From positions 1 to 13,001 of the forward strand of contig CAZMLE010000092.1 in NCBI GenBank assembly GCA_964567045.1: DNA of 13,001 nt. Direction: 5' to 3'. Position numbers and translations under genes: made by a program. Source of the stretch: JAFNGF01 sp964567045. Its GTDB lineage: Bacteria > Planctomycetota > Phycisphaerae > Sedimentisphaerales > Anaerobacaceae. Each line of letters begins with the position of its first letter. The stretch's first letter is position 1. A model generated the notes under the pieces. The model did not search any database and was not told the origin of the DNA. It saw nothing but the letters and a program-made list of their open reading frames with translations. Positions 6,476 to 13,001 of this stretch are shown in pieces.

Positions 6476-7414
6476 ATGAGAAAGATTGTATTGACCGTGG
6501 CAATACTTATGCTTGCCACCCCGGCTTTGGCGGCTGTGAAGATCATCGTCGAAGATCAAGGTGGTCTGATCGCTGCCATCAAGTATCAGACGACGGAGGG
6601 GGAGAAGGTCAGGGCCTTTGCTCTGGATGTCACTGTCAGTGCGGGCACGATCGATGCTGTGTCGGATTACATAAAAGGGGAAAGTGTTCCGGGCAACATA
6701 GGCTATGGCATTTTCCCTGCCAACTTTGCTGCGCACATTACGGTCGACCCTGCTACTGGCGACGTCCAGACATGGGATGTAAATGCCTATACCCCCGTCG
6801 CTCCTGCTACTGACCCTGGCGCCGCCGGTGCTCTTGGCAGCAATGCTATCACCCTCGAGATGGGCGCACTATATTCTCCGCCTGAGGATAGTTCTCCAAA
6901 TGCTCCCGGCAACAGTGGGACGCTTTGCAAGATCAAAGTCAGCGGAGATACCACTGTAACCGTTACAGAGAACGCCACTCGTGGTGGTGTAGTGCTTACA
7001 GACCCGGCTGTCACTCCAACAGTGAATCTGACGGATGCGACTGCTGTCCCGGTGAAGGGTGTTGTGGACTGCTTCCCCGGCGCAAACTCAGCGTATAACG
7101 ACTGGGTTCTTCTGGGTAAGCCTGATTGCTGGTGCGCAAAGCCGAAAGGCAGCGGGTATCAGTGCGATGGTGACGCCGACGGCGTAGATTCGGGCGGCAT
7201 CAACAAGTACCGCGTATTTTCCGGTGACTTGAATCTCATTGTGAACAACTGGAAGAAGAAGGCTGGTGACGCGACTCTTAACGCGTGTGCAGACATCGAC
7301 CACAAGGATTCGGGCGGCATCAACAAGTACCGCGTATTTTCCGGTGATTTAACCATTCTGGTTAACAACTGGAGGAAGAAAGATGCGGTTCTTGCCGGGG
7401 ATTGCCCGAGGTAA
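6476..7414 (+). CDS. Exported protein with two C-terminal dockerin-like repeats
   Basis: The 312-residue product has a signal peptide (MRKIVLTVAILMLATPALA, cleavage near residue 19). A Thr/Val/Gly-rich part to about 205, probably a beta-sandwich, comes next, then a Cys-containing linker (KPDCWCAKPKGSGYQC, 215-230). Two repeats of about 40 residues end the protein. Repeat 1 has DGDADG (231-236), like a calcium-binding dockerin loop, then DSGGINKYRVFSGDL (from D238) and IVNNWKKK. Repeat 2 has CADIDHK, the same 13-residue core from D278, and LVNNWRKK. The core between the Asp-rich segment and DL is an insertion compared with standard dockerin type I repeats. Dockerins bind cohesins in cellulosomes, but here no cohesin gene is visible, so the partner is unknown. 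The ATG at 6476 is preceded by GGAAGG at seven bases; an in-frame GTG at 6434 lies in a leader hairpin. Confidence 0.85.
   Translation: MRKIVLTVAILMLATPALAAVKIIVEDQGGLIAAIKYQTTEGEKVRAFALDVTVSAGTIDAVSDYIKGESVPGNIGYGIFPANFAAHITVDPATGDVQTWDVNAYTPVAPATDPGAAGALGSNAITLEMGALYSPPEDSSPNAPGNSGTLCKIKVSGDTTVTVTENATRGGVVLTDPAVTPTVNLTDATAVPVKGVVDCFPGANSAYNDWVLLGKPDCWCAKPKGSGYQCDGDADGVDSGGINKYRVFSGDLNLIVNNWKKKAGDATLNACADIDHKDSGGINKYRVFSGDLTILVNNWRKKDAVLAGDCPR
7187..7227 (+). repeat. 41-base direct repeat, copy 1 (inside dockerin-like gene)
   Basis: These 41 bases are identical to 7307-7347, exactly 120 bases (40 codons) downstream. The bases encode the shared DSGGINKYRVFSG core of the two dockerin-like repeats. 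Flanking codons differ, including synonymous changes just outside, so the identity is sharper than protein selection alone would need. Confidence 0.95.
7307..7347 (+). repeat. 41-base direct repeat, copy 2 (inside dockerin-like gene)
   Basis: This is the second copy of the 41-base identity at 7187-7227. It lies in frame within repeat 2 of the dockerin-like region, and the sequence diverges straight after GGTGA. Confidence 0.95.
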
Positions 7415-7418
7415 GCAA

Positions 7419-7463
7419 GCATTTGTTTTGGCGAAAGTTGTAACGACTTAGTTTTCCAAATGC
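7419..7463 (+). other. Intergenic stem-loop between dockerin-like and PEP-CTERM genes
   Basis: GCATTTG (7419-7425) and CAAATGC (7457-7463) are perfect complements. An inner pair, AAGTT with GACTT around GTAAC, makes a nested hairpin. No T tract follows, so it is not a classical terminator. It may be a processing or stability element in a message shared by the two genes. Confidence 0.45.
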
Positions 7464-7514
7464 AATAAAATGAACGAAGGAGTTGTAAAAAGTTCTTTTG
7501 GAAGGAGTAAGATG

Positions 7515-8033
7515 ATGAAAAAGTTAGTAGCTTTAGTGCTGGTTCTTGGCATGTGCTCACTGGCGAACGCAGCTTTGACGATAGGTGTAAATCCGGCGAT
7601 GGATACCGTCTCTATTAGTGGTGACAGTTTAACGTCGAATGTGGCTGTCTATTTGCTCTTAGAGGGGCCGGGTGCAATTGCCGGCGGAACCATGGTTTAT
7701 GCCGGTACTCTGTCGGCATACCAGGAGCTGGAAGGTGCTGCTGCCGAAGCGGGAGTAACTCCGGCGGAGTATTTGGGCCTGGTTAAAGACTTTACGGGTA
7801 AGACGGTTGCGGACCTGAGTTTCATATCCATTATGGACGGCAATATTCCGCCAGCGTCCACCCTGGGCTTACTGGTAGACGGCATTAAGTTGACAGGGAC
7901 GGCTCCGGTTACGTTGAGTCTTGTTTCTGATGACTTTGCCACGACCTACTACACAAAAGAGGTCCCCATTCCTGAGCCGTTGACCATTGTTCTGCTTGGT
8001 CTGGGAGGTTTGTTCCTGCGTCGCCGCGGATAA
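7515..8033 (+). CDS. Small PEP-CTERM sorting-signal protein
   Basis: The 172-residue product has a signal peptide (MKKLVALVLVLGMCSLANA) and a classic PEP-CTERM tail: PIPEP (PEP at 153-155), a hydrophobic segment TIVLLGLGGLFL, and RRRG at the very end. In known systems an exosortase recognises this tail in the membrane and cleaves it, so the protein is probably delivered to the outer surface. The central part is Gly/Ala/Thr rich without a recognised domain. The ribosome-binding site AAGGAG (7502-7507) is seven bases from the ATG at 7515 and four from an adjacent in-frame ATG at 7512, so the start could be one codon earlier. It lies 100 bases after the dockerin-like gene on the same strand, and a terminator follows it. 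No exosortase gene is in the window. Confidence 0.88.
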   Translation: MKKLVALVLVLGMCSLANAALTIGVNPAMDTVSISGDSLTSNVAVYLLLEGPGAIAGGTMVYAGTLSAYQELEGAAAEAGVTPAEYLGLVKDFTGKTVADLSFISIMDGNIPPASTLGLLVDGIKLTGTAPVTLSLVSDDFATTYYTKEVPIPEPLTIVLLGLGGLFLRRRG

Positions 8034-8061
8034 TTTGAAACGAACCAGAAATTAGTGATGA

Positions 8062-8096
8062 AGCGGGGCAGGCCAGTGACCTGTCTCGCTTTTTTT
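8062..8096 (+). terminator. Intrinsic terminator
   Basis: AGCGGGGCAGG (8062-8072) and CCTGTCTCGCT (8080-8090) form an 11-bp stem with two G-T wobbles around a 7-base loop. Seven T residues follow. It sits 29 bases after the PEP-CTERM stop and should end the dockerin-like/PEP-CTERM transcript. Confidence 0.9.
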
Positions 8097-8163
8097 ATTG
8101 CTAAATTTTTCCTGCCGACTAAAATGCCATTTCGCTTCTTAACCAGAAGATTTGGAGTAAGCT

Positions 8164-8694
8164 ATGATAAAGCGAAAAATGACTATCGTTTTTTTGTCGG
8201 CATGGCTTTTATGGGCTGCGGCAGGATGTCACGAGCCTTCAAGGGGACGCCCCATTCCTAAACCACTGCCGCCGGACATTGCCGGGACCTGGAAGGCCCA
8301 AGGTAGTTCCTGGAAGATAGTCCTGAGTGCAGATGGAGCTGTATCTTCGGCGGTTGTTCCTATGGGCGAAGTCCAGATTAAGCCTAACCAGACGACGAAA
8401 GTCGAAATGAAGGATGGAACCTATAGCATTTTCAAAGCTGGAGATTGTGTGGTTCATTACACGCCGGCCACCAGAGAGCTATTTGTCAGTATGGAGATAA
8501 AGAAGATTCACATTGTGTTTGCTGATAATGTGATTGATGGCAGTAGCACCGATAGGTTTGTGGGCCCCGTTTCCGAAGATGGGAAGGTATGGTCGGCTGA
8601 TTGGATAACCGTTTTTAACTACGGTCCGCGTTTTCCTCAGGACCCGAATGATGTATTTGCCGAGCCACTGATCTTTGAGAAGGTCAAAGATTGA
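8164..8694 (+). CDS. Probable lipoprotein, function unknown
   Basis: The 176-residue product begins with a Lys/Arg-rich N-terminus, a hydrophobic stretch and AAGC at 19-22. This is close to a lipobox, although Ala replaces the usual Leu/Val/Ile at -3. After a Pro-rich spacer (PIPKPLPPD) the domain opens with IAGTWKAQGSSWKIVLSADG. That opening, and the alternating strands that follow, look like a lipocalin-like or similar small beta-barrel, but I cannot assign a family. The ATG at 8164 has GGAG six bases upstream. It lies 67 bases after the terminator, so it probably has its own promoter, none of which I could identify. It runs convergently into the prepilin-like gene, with 15 bases between the stops. 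Confidence 0.75.
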   Translation: MIKRKMTIVFLSAWLLWAAAGCHEPSRGRPIPKPLPPDIAGTWKAQGSSWKIVLSADGAVSSAVVPMGEVQIKPNQTTKVEMKDGTYSIFKAGDCVVHYTPATRELFVSMEIKKIHIVFADNVIDGSSTDRFVGPVSEDGKVWSADWITVFNYGPRFPQDPNDVFAEPLIFEKVKD

Positions 8695-8709
8695 ATCCGT
8701 CTTTGCTGT

Positions 8710-9159
8710 TCAATAGTCGTAGTAACGGATTCCGTCTTTATCGACGCCGGGCCAGTCGAGTCTTATGGTCTCTCTTGCCGGCTGGTATATCCACCCGAAA
8801 TTGCCCGTCGCCTCGGCTGGAAGTGACTCGCCATTTCCAATCATCCTGATGGTGTCCAGTTTGTTGAAAGGATTCAGGGGCATCTTTACAAAATAGTGGC
8901 TCTCGAGTGTGGTCTGTTTGCGGAAGTAGTCGCTGCTTGGAGCGGTGGTCGGATCGTTATCTCTGTAGCCTGGGGCAACGCCGGTATGTTTGGCAGCGTA
9001 TAGCTCGATCGCGCTTCGCAATACACGTAAGTTATCTTTAGCCGCAGCTTCTTTGGCCTGCGTGGCGTGTGACTGGAATTGAGGTACGACTATAGCAGCA
9101 AGAATTCCCAGGATAGCGACCACGATTATCAGCTCGACAATAGAAAATGCTTGTTTCAT
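8710..9159 (-). CDS. Prepilin-like protein (type IV pilin / GspG-like pseudopilin)
   Basis: The 149-residue product starts MKQA then FSIVELIIVVAILGILAAIV. This is the class III prepilin signal: a short basic leader, cleavage before Phe, Glu at mature position 5, and a long hydrophobic helix. The residue before the cut is Ala rather than the usual Gly. The C-terminal part (HTGVAPGYRDND, KMPLNPFN, GNFGWIYQP) resembles GspG-like proteins of planctomycetes. It would be inserted in the inner membrane and processed by a prepilin peptidase encoded elsewhere. No other pilus or type II secretion gene is nearby. The ATG lacks a ribosome-binding site, and a hairpin-rich repeat lies 12 bases upstream in its leader. 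Confidence 0.86.
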   Translation of the reverse strand: MKQAFSIVELIIVVAILGILAAIVVPQFQSHATQAKEAAAKDNLRVLRSAIELYAAKHTGVAPGYRDNDPTTAPSSDYFRKQTTLESHYFVKMPLNPFNKLDTIRMIGNGESLPAEATGNFGWIYQPARETIRLDWPGVDKDGIRYYDY

Positions 9160-9170
9160 TTGTTCGTATC

Positions 9171-9201
9171 GTCCCGCTTGCGAGGGACCCCGCTTCGCGG
9201 G
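9171..9201. repeat. REP-like double hairpin
   Basis: Two palindromes abut. GTCC CGC TT GCG A GGAC-type pairing spans 9171-9188, and CCCGC-TTC-GCGGG spans 9189-9201. The two halves resemble each other (CCCGCTT, then GCG, then GGGA), like a short REP or miniature palindromic element. It lies between the start of the prepilin-like gene and the broken 5' end of the ABC remnant. Confidence 0.6.
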
Positions 9202-9236
9202 AAGCCCAAAGACGTACTGTCGCCGTTATAGCCGCT

Positions 9237-9875
9237 TTCTTCTTATCGACTGGTGCGGTCAGCCACTTGACTGGTGAAATATTTATCAGACCGAAATTGG
9301 TCGTGGACAGCGACAATAACAAAGCCCATAGCAGCCGGCAGGTTTGCCTTGTGTACTGGGAGTACGACGTTCGATGAAATGTGCACCTGGAGTTGTGGGC
9401 TCGCATATACAAACTATCCGGGACACTGTGGCGAAAACGTGCACAGGAGTTACTTGGCCTCGTAGGGCTTTCCGACAGGGTTGGACAGCGAATAGGGAAC
9501 TGGTCTGCGGGCATGAAACGCAAGCTTGCGATCATCAGAGCATTGCTATGCGAACCAGAGTTGATTTTGCTGGATGAGCCTACCGCTGGGTTGGATGCCA
9601 TGACCAGAGTTACCATACGAAACATTCTACAGAAGATGGTCTTGGAAAAAGGAGCCACAATTCTGATTGCAACACAAGATTTGTTTGAGGCGGAAAAAAT
9701 TGCTTCGCATGTCGCCTTTATTCGCCTTGGTAAAGTCATCTATTCCGGGAGTCTTGAGCAGTTGTACCACGACAAACGGCTTTGCCGATATCGAGTTCAC
9801 CTTGGCTATGACGAGCGCGAGGTACTGGCTCAATTGAGCAACTTCGCAATTTGCCGAGGTACTTTGTCTGAGTAG
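9237..9875 (+). pseudogene. Decayed ABC-transporter ATP-binding protein
   Basis: The frame from 9381 to 9875 encodes 164 residues of the C-terminal half of an ABC ATPase: HLELWARIYKLSG, a signature-like NWSAGMKRKLA (40-50), Walker B and D-loop LILLDEPTAGLD (61-72), and the tail IRLGKVIYSGSLEQL. The same frame upstream reads AVSHLTGEIFI and RQVCLVYWEYDVR, which fit the part before it in such proteins, but a TGA at 9375 interrupts it. No Walker A (GxxGxGKT) is found in any plus frame. The H-loop residue is Gln (ATQD, codon CAA at 9675) where His is expected, one base from CAC. The 5' loss, stop codon and missing catalytic residues point to a pseudogene. No permease partner is present. Re-initiation at the GTG 9381 could give a fragment without ATPase function. 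Confidence 0.82.
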
Positions 9876-9906
9876 CAAAGTGACATTGGCGGCGGTTCCT
9901 GTGCAA

Positions 9907-11949
9907 CTATTGCCTTAGCCACTGGGCGAGCCAGGCAAGGACGGTTTCGTGCCACAGAACAGAATTTGCGGGCTTCTGCACCCAGTGGGTTTCGTCAGGA
10001 AAATATAACAATTTGCTGGGAATGCCCAATCGCTGTAAGGCGTTAAAAGTCGCCAGGCCCTGCGTTTCAGGCACACGAAAATCCAGGCCGCCATGAATAA
10101 CCAGCATCGGCGTCTTCCAGCTCTTCACGAAGTTTGCCGGATTGTGCTTCTCGTAGCTATCAGGGTTCTGCCAGGGTGTGCCGATGTGGTCCCATTCAGG
10201 AAACCACAACTCATCGGTATCGAAATAGGCGAACCGCTCGTCAAGATTGCCATCGTGATTGACCAGGCATCGAAAACGCTCCGGCCACATTCCTGCGATC
10301 CAGTTAATCATATAGCCGCCAAACGATGCTCCAAGCGCGGCAACGCTGTCGCCGTCCATCCAGGGGTATCGCGCAAGGGCCGCCGCCAGGCCTTTCTGCA
10401 GGTCTTCCAGGGGCTTCCCGCCCCAATCGCCGCGAATAGAATCGCAAAAGGCCTGGCCGTAGCCGGTTGAACCGTGGAAATCGACCATCACCACAGCGTA
10501 GCCTGCTCCGGCATAGACCTGCGGGTTCCATCGATAATGAAACGTGTTGCCGAACGAGCCCTGTGGGCCGCCGTGAATCAAAAATGCCACCGGGTATTTT
10601 CTGCCTGTGTCCAGGTTTGCCGGCTTTACTACATAGTACCAGACCGTTTCGTCATTCCATCCTTTGAATGTAAACTGCTCGTATTCGCCCATCCTCACTG
10701 TCGCAAGTTTCTGTGAGTTTATTTCTGTAATTCTGCGGACATCGCTGCCATCCGCTCTTACCGAATACAATTCCGCCGGCGACTGAAGGTCATCTAAGCT
10801 ATAGGTAATCCTGTCACCTGCCGCGCCCGGTGAACGGACGCTGCCATCCTTAACAACGGTGCGGACTTTGCCCGCTTCCATATCTATTGCGAACAGAGAC
10901 TGCTGTCCGATATTATCTGCTACGGCGAAGATGGTTTTGCCATCCGCAGACCAGCAAAAACCCGATGGGCTGCGGTCCCAGTTTTTCGTTAGGACTCGCG
11001 GCTTGCCCTGCGGCCAGGGCCGCAGGACGATTCGGAAGCGGTCGGACTCATAGCCCGCGCGGGACATCGCCAGATAGGCCAGGGTTTTGCCATCGGGCGA
11101 AAAAACCGGCTGTGTGTCCCAGGCCTGGTTCTCCTCGGTCAGACATTTCGGCGGCTGCGAGCCATAAACAGGTGCGAAATAGAGGTCGAAGTCGGTTGAC
11201 CAGGGTTCTTCCCGCCCGACGTCGCGGGCGGTAAATACAACGCCGGTAGAATCGGGCGTAAATGTGATTTCTTCCGCCCCGCCGAATGGCTTAGAAGGCG
11301 TGTCGGCATCCATGCCGCGCATAACATCTACCGCCTCGCTGCCCGCGACGGGCATAATGAATAGATGCGAGCGCCGCCCGTCCTTGTAGGCGTCCCAGTG
11401 CCGGACAAACGACCGCTCGTAGATTCGCCCGGACGTTTTTTTCTGCTTGATAGCATCAAGCTTTTCTTTTGTGGAAGCCGCATTGCAGTCCGGAAAGACC
11501 TCCATCGTAAAGGCGATGTGCCTTCCATCCGGCGAGATTATAAGATTTCCGACATCCAGGCTCTGGTGCGTAATTTGCTCGGCTTCGCCGCCGTCAATTC
11601 GGATTCGCCAGACTTGGGATGAGCCTGATCGGCTGGATAGAAAGAAGATTGTTTTGCTGTCCGATGTCCAGCGGGGGTTTGAGTCGGCTTCGGGATGGCT
11701 TGTCAAACGGCGCAGGTCTGAGCCGTCGCTACGAATCAGCCAGAGGTCGGTGCGCCCGAGGTTTGCCTCCAGGTCAATCTTTTTGAGGACAAAAACGATC
11801 CAATTGCCGTCGGGCGAGACTTGCGGGTCAGAAAGCCGCTCCATCGCCAGCATATCGCGGACCGAAAATGGATGCGTTTTGTCGATGGGTGCCGCAGCAA
11901 GAGCTTCCAGACCGACGCAAAGAAGAAAAAGCAAGGACATAAGACGCAT
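9907..11949 (-). CDS. Secreted S9-family serine peptidase (prolyl oligopeptidase/DPP-like)
   Basis: The 680-residue product has a signal peptide (MRLMSLLFLLCVGLEALAA). It then has a beta-propeller of WD40-like/TolB-like blades (repeated SPDGxxIxF, as in SPDGNWIVF, SPDGRHIAF and SPDGKTLAY), and a C-terminal alpha/beta hydrolase domain. Catalytic residues are in place: Ser542 in GASFGGYM, Asp623 in HGGLDFRV and His655 in DETHWV, with HGGPQGSFG as the oxyanion region. Family members remove dipeptides or acyl amino acids from peptides; the architecture is nearest to DPP5-type and acylaminoacyl peptidases. I prefer the ATG at 11949, preceded by AAGGGGAAG, over 11967, which would add MQKGKI ahead of the signal peptide. 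It starts 24 bases after the kinase stop, so the two are probably co-transcribed. A role in peptide scavenging in the periplasm is inferred. Confidence 0.92.
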   Translation of the reverse strand: MRLMSLLFLLCVGLEALAAAPIDKTHPFSVRDMLAMERLSDPQVSPDGNWIVFVLKKIDLEANLGRTDLWLIRSDGSDLRRLTSHPEADSNPRWTSDSKTIFFLSSRSGSSQVWRIRIDGGEAEQITHQSLDVGNLIISPDGRHIAFTMEVFPDCNAASTKEKLDAIKQKKTSGRIYERSFVRHWDAYKDGRRSHLFIMPVAGSEAVDVMRGMDADTPSKPFGGAEEITFTPDSTGVVFTARDVGREEPWSTDFDLYFAPVYGSQPPKCLTEENQAWDTQPVFSPDGKTLAYLAMSRAGYESDRFRIVLRPWPQGKPRVLTKNWDRSPSGFCWSADGKTIFAVADNIGQQSLFAIDMEAGKVRTVVKDGSVRSPGAAGDRITYSLDDLQSPAELYSVRADGSDVRRITEINSQKLATVRMGEYEQFTFKGWNDETVWYYVVKPANLDTGRKYPVAFLIHGGPQGSFGNTFHYRWNPQVYAGAGYAVVMVDFHGSTGYGQAFCDSIRGDWGGKPLEDLQKGLAAALARYPWMDGDSVAALGASFGGYMINWIAGMWPERFRCLVNHDGNLDERFAYFDTDELWFPEWDHIGTPWQNPDSYEKHNPANFVKSWKTPMLVIHGGLDFRVPETQGLATFNALQRLGIPSKLLYFPDETHWVQKPANSVLWHETVLAWLAQWLRQ

Positions 11950-11973
11950 AATCTTCCCCTTTTGCATTCAACG

Positions 11974-13001
11974 TTATAGGCCCGCTTTTTCCGGCGGGGT
12001 CGAGTTTTCTTTGACCAGCACGATGGGGATATCGAGCCAGAAGGTCGAGCCTACGCCCGGCTCACTTTGCAGGCCGATAGTACCTGCAAGCATATCAGCC
12101 AATTCCTTGCTTATCGCCAGTCCCAGTCCGGTGCCCGGCGATTCCTTGGTGATAGAGCCGTCAATCTGCCGGAATTTCTCGAATATTTTTTCCTGGTCTG
12201 CCTGTGGGATGCCGCAGCCGGTATCGCCCACCGAAATGCGGGCAAATCGGGCATCGTTTGTCGCCAATGGCTTATCGCCGGCAGCCGTCTGGGAGACCGG
12301 CGGAGCGAAGCCTGCCCGAACTTCGATCCTGCCTCGGTGAGGCGTGAATTTGACGGCGTTGCTTAGAAAATTGTACAGTATCTGCTGAACCTTGCCGGCA
12401 TCGGTCATAAGAACAGGCAGCTCCGGATCGGTGGTCAGCTTGACCTTGATTTTCTTTTTCTTGGTCAGAAGCGAAAAAGATGCTATCGCCTTTCTACATA
12501 GCGCATCTATCGAGGTCTCTTCTATGCGTACCTGGATTTTTGCAGCCCTGATTTTTGCCAGGTCCAGCAGGTCGTTAATCATGTTCAAGAGCCTGTTGCC
12601 GCTGGTGATAATATTGTCGGTGTACTTTTGCCCCTTGTCTGTTTGTAGAAGGTCGGGCTTACCCCGCAAGACCTGAGCAAAGCCCAATATGGCATTAAGC
12701 GGGGTTCTAAACTCGTGGGACATATTGGCCAGGAACTCACTTTTTAGCTTGTTGGCCTTGAACAGCTCGATATTCCGCTCGGAAAGCTCCGCTATTTTGG
12801 CGTCGAGCTGTTTGTTTGCCTGACGGAGCTTATCCTGAGTGGCCTGGAGCGTATCCAGCATGTGATTGAATGCGCTAGCCAGCTTTTCATATTCGTCGCC
12901 GGTGCTTATTGCGCTTCTTGTATCGAGATTGCCCTCGGCGACGTTATTTGCGATTGCCCGCAGTTGCCGGATGGGGCTAAGGATTACCCGCTGGGTGATT
13001 A
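11974..13001 (-). CDS. Sensor histidine kinase, HAMP-HisKA-HATPase (5' end outside window)
   Basis: The visible 341 residues are the C-terminal part of a membrane sensor kinase; the frame is open to the window edge. Order: a HAMP domain (about 1-50: SPIRQLRAIANNVAEGNLDTR, GDEYEKLASAFNHM), a coiled coil, and a HisKA domain with the phospho-accepting His95 in NMSHEFRTPLN (codon 12717-12715). The HATPase domain has the N-box FLSNAVKFTP, DTGCGIP, an F-box IFEKFRQID and GTGLGLAISKELADML. All ATP-binding boxes look intact. No receiver domain follows and no response regulator gene is in the window, so its partner is elsewhere, perhaps just upstream beyond the right edge. An internal ATG at 12861 is not the real start because the HAMP domain continues through it. 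It is followed closely by the S9 peptidase gene. Confidence 0.93.
   Translation of the reverse strand, partial: ITQRVILSPIRQLRAIANNVAEGNLDTRSAISTGDEYEKLASAFNHMLDTLQATQDKLRQANKQLDAKIAELSERNIELFKANKLKSEFLANMSHEFRTPLNAILGFAQVLRGKPDLLQTDKGQKYTDNIITSGNRLLNMINDLLDLAKIRAAKIQVRIEETSIDALCRKAIASFSLLTKKKKIKVKLTTDPELPVLMTDAGKVQQILYNFLSNAVKFTPHRGRIEVRAGFAPPVSQTAAGDKPLATNDARFARISVGDTGCGIPQADQEKIFEKFRQIDGSITKESPGTGLGLAISKELADMLAGTIGLQSEPGVGSTFWLDIPIVLVKENSTPPEKAGL

Noticed and set aside
7187..7347. CRISPR-like direct repeats
   Set aside because: There are only two copies, in frame inside a coding sequence with a 40-codon period; they encode protein repeats.
8685..8714. Inverted repeats between the convergent lipoprotein and prepilin genes (CAAAGA/TCTTTG and ATTGAA/TTCAAT)
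   Set aside because: The stems are only six pairs, mutually exclusive and without a T tract on either strand, so I do not call a bidirectional terminator.
9038..9739. 233-residue minus-strand ORF across the ABC remnant and prepilin start
   Set aside because: It overlaps the prepilin gene on the same strand in another frame and lies antisense to clear ABC ATPase motifs; no recognisable domain.
11447..12340. 297-residue plus-strand ORF opposite the kinase and peptidase genes
   Set aside because: It is antisense to two genes with intact domains and catalytic motifs, its product is low-complexity (Ser/Arg rich), and it has no recognisable domain.

Overview
The window looks like chromosomal DNA of a Planctomycetota bacterium, most likely of the Phycisphaerae/Sedimentisphaerales type. 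This is an inference. It rests on three things: a secreted protein ending in two unusual dockerin-like repeats, a small PEP-CTERM protein beside it, and an orphan prepilin-like protein, all among ordinary cell-envelope genes. No rRNA or phylogenetic marker is present to confirm it.

Left part (1-5690), all on the minus strand. A tRNA-Glu(UUC) is cut by the left edge. Reading leftward from 5690 come rodA (SEDS peptidoglycan glycosyltransferase), murJ (lipid II flippase, 46 nt after rodA), and a large secreted TPR/HEAT-type protein of unknown role. rodA and murJ supply two consecutive steps of peptidoglycan synthesis: export of lipid II and its polymerisation. They are probably co-transcribed.

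Middle part (5691-8694), mainly plus strand. A 785-base stretch without an obvious large gene holds a possible 44-residue Cys-rich ORF, an inverted-repeat cluster that folds as a tidy three-way junction, and a duplicated ~75-base module. Each copy of the module carries a well-formed extended -10 promoter. A hairpin-containing leader of about 250 nt follows. Downstream lie the dockerin-like exported protein, a PEP-CTERM protein, a strong intrinsic terminator, and a small probable lipoprotein. All three products carry export signals, so this is a surface or secreted-protein cluster.

Right part (8710-13001). A convergent orphan prepilin-like gene comes first. It is followed by a double-hairpin REP-like repeat and the decayed remnant of an ABC-transporter ATPase gene on the plus strand: no Walker A motif, an in-frame TGA, and Gln in place of the H-loop His. 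Last, on the minus strand, a sensor histidine kinase (5' end outside the window) is followed 24 nt later by a secreted S9-family (DPP-like) serine peptidase, probably one transcription unit.

I see no phage, CRISPR, transposase or defence system. The most unusual material is the duplicated promoter module with its dockerin-like gene, and the structured element at 5851-5957.
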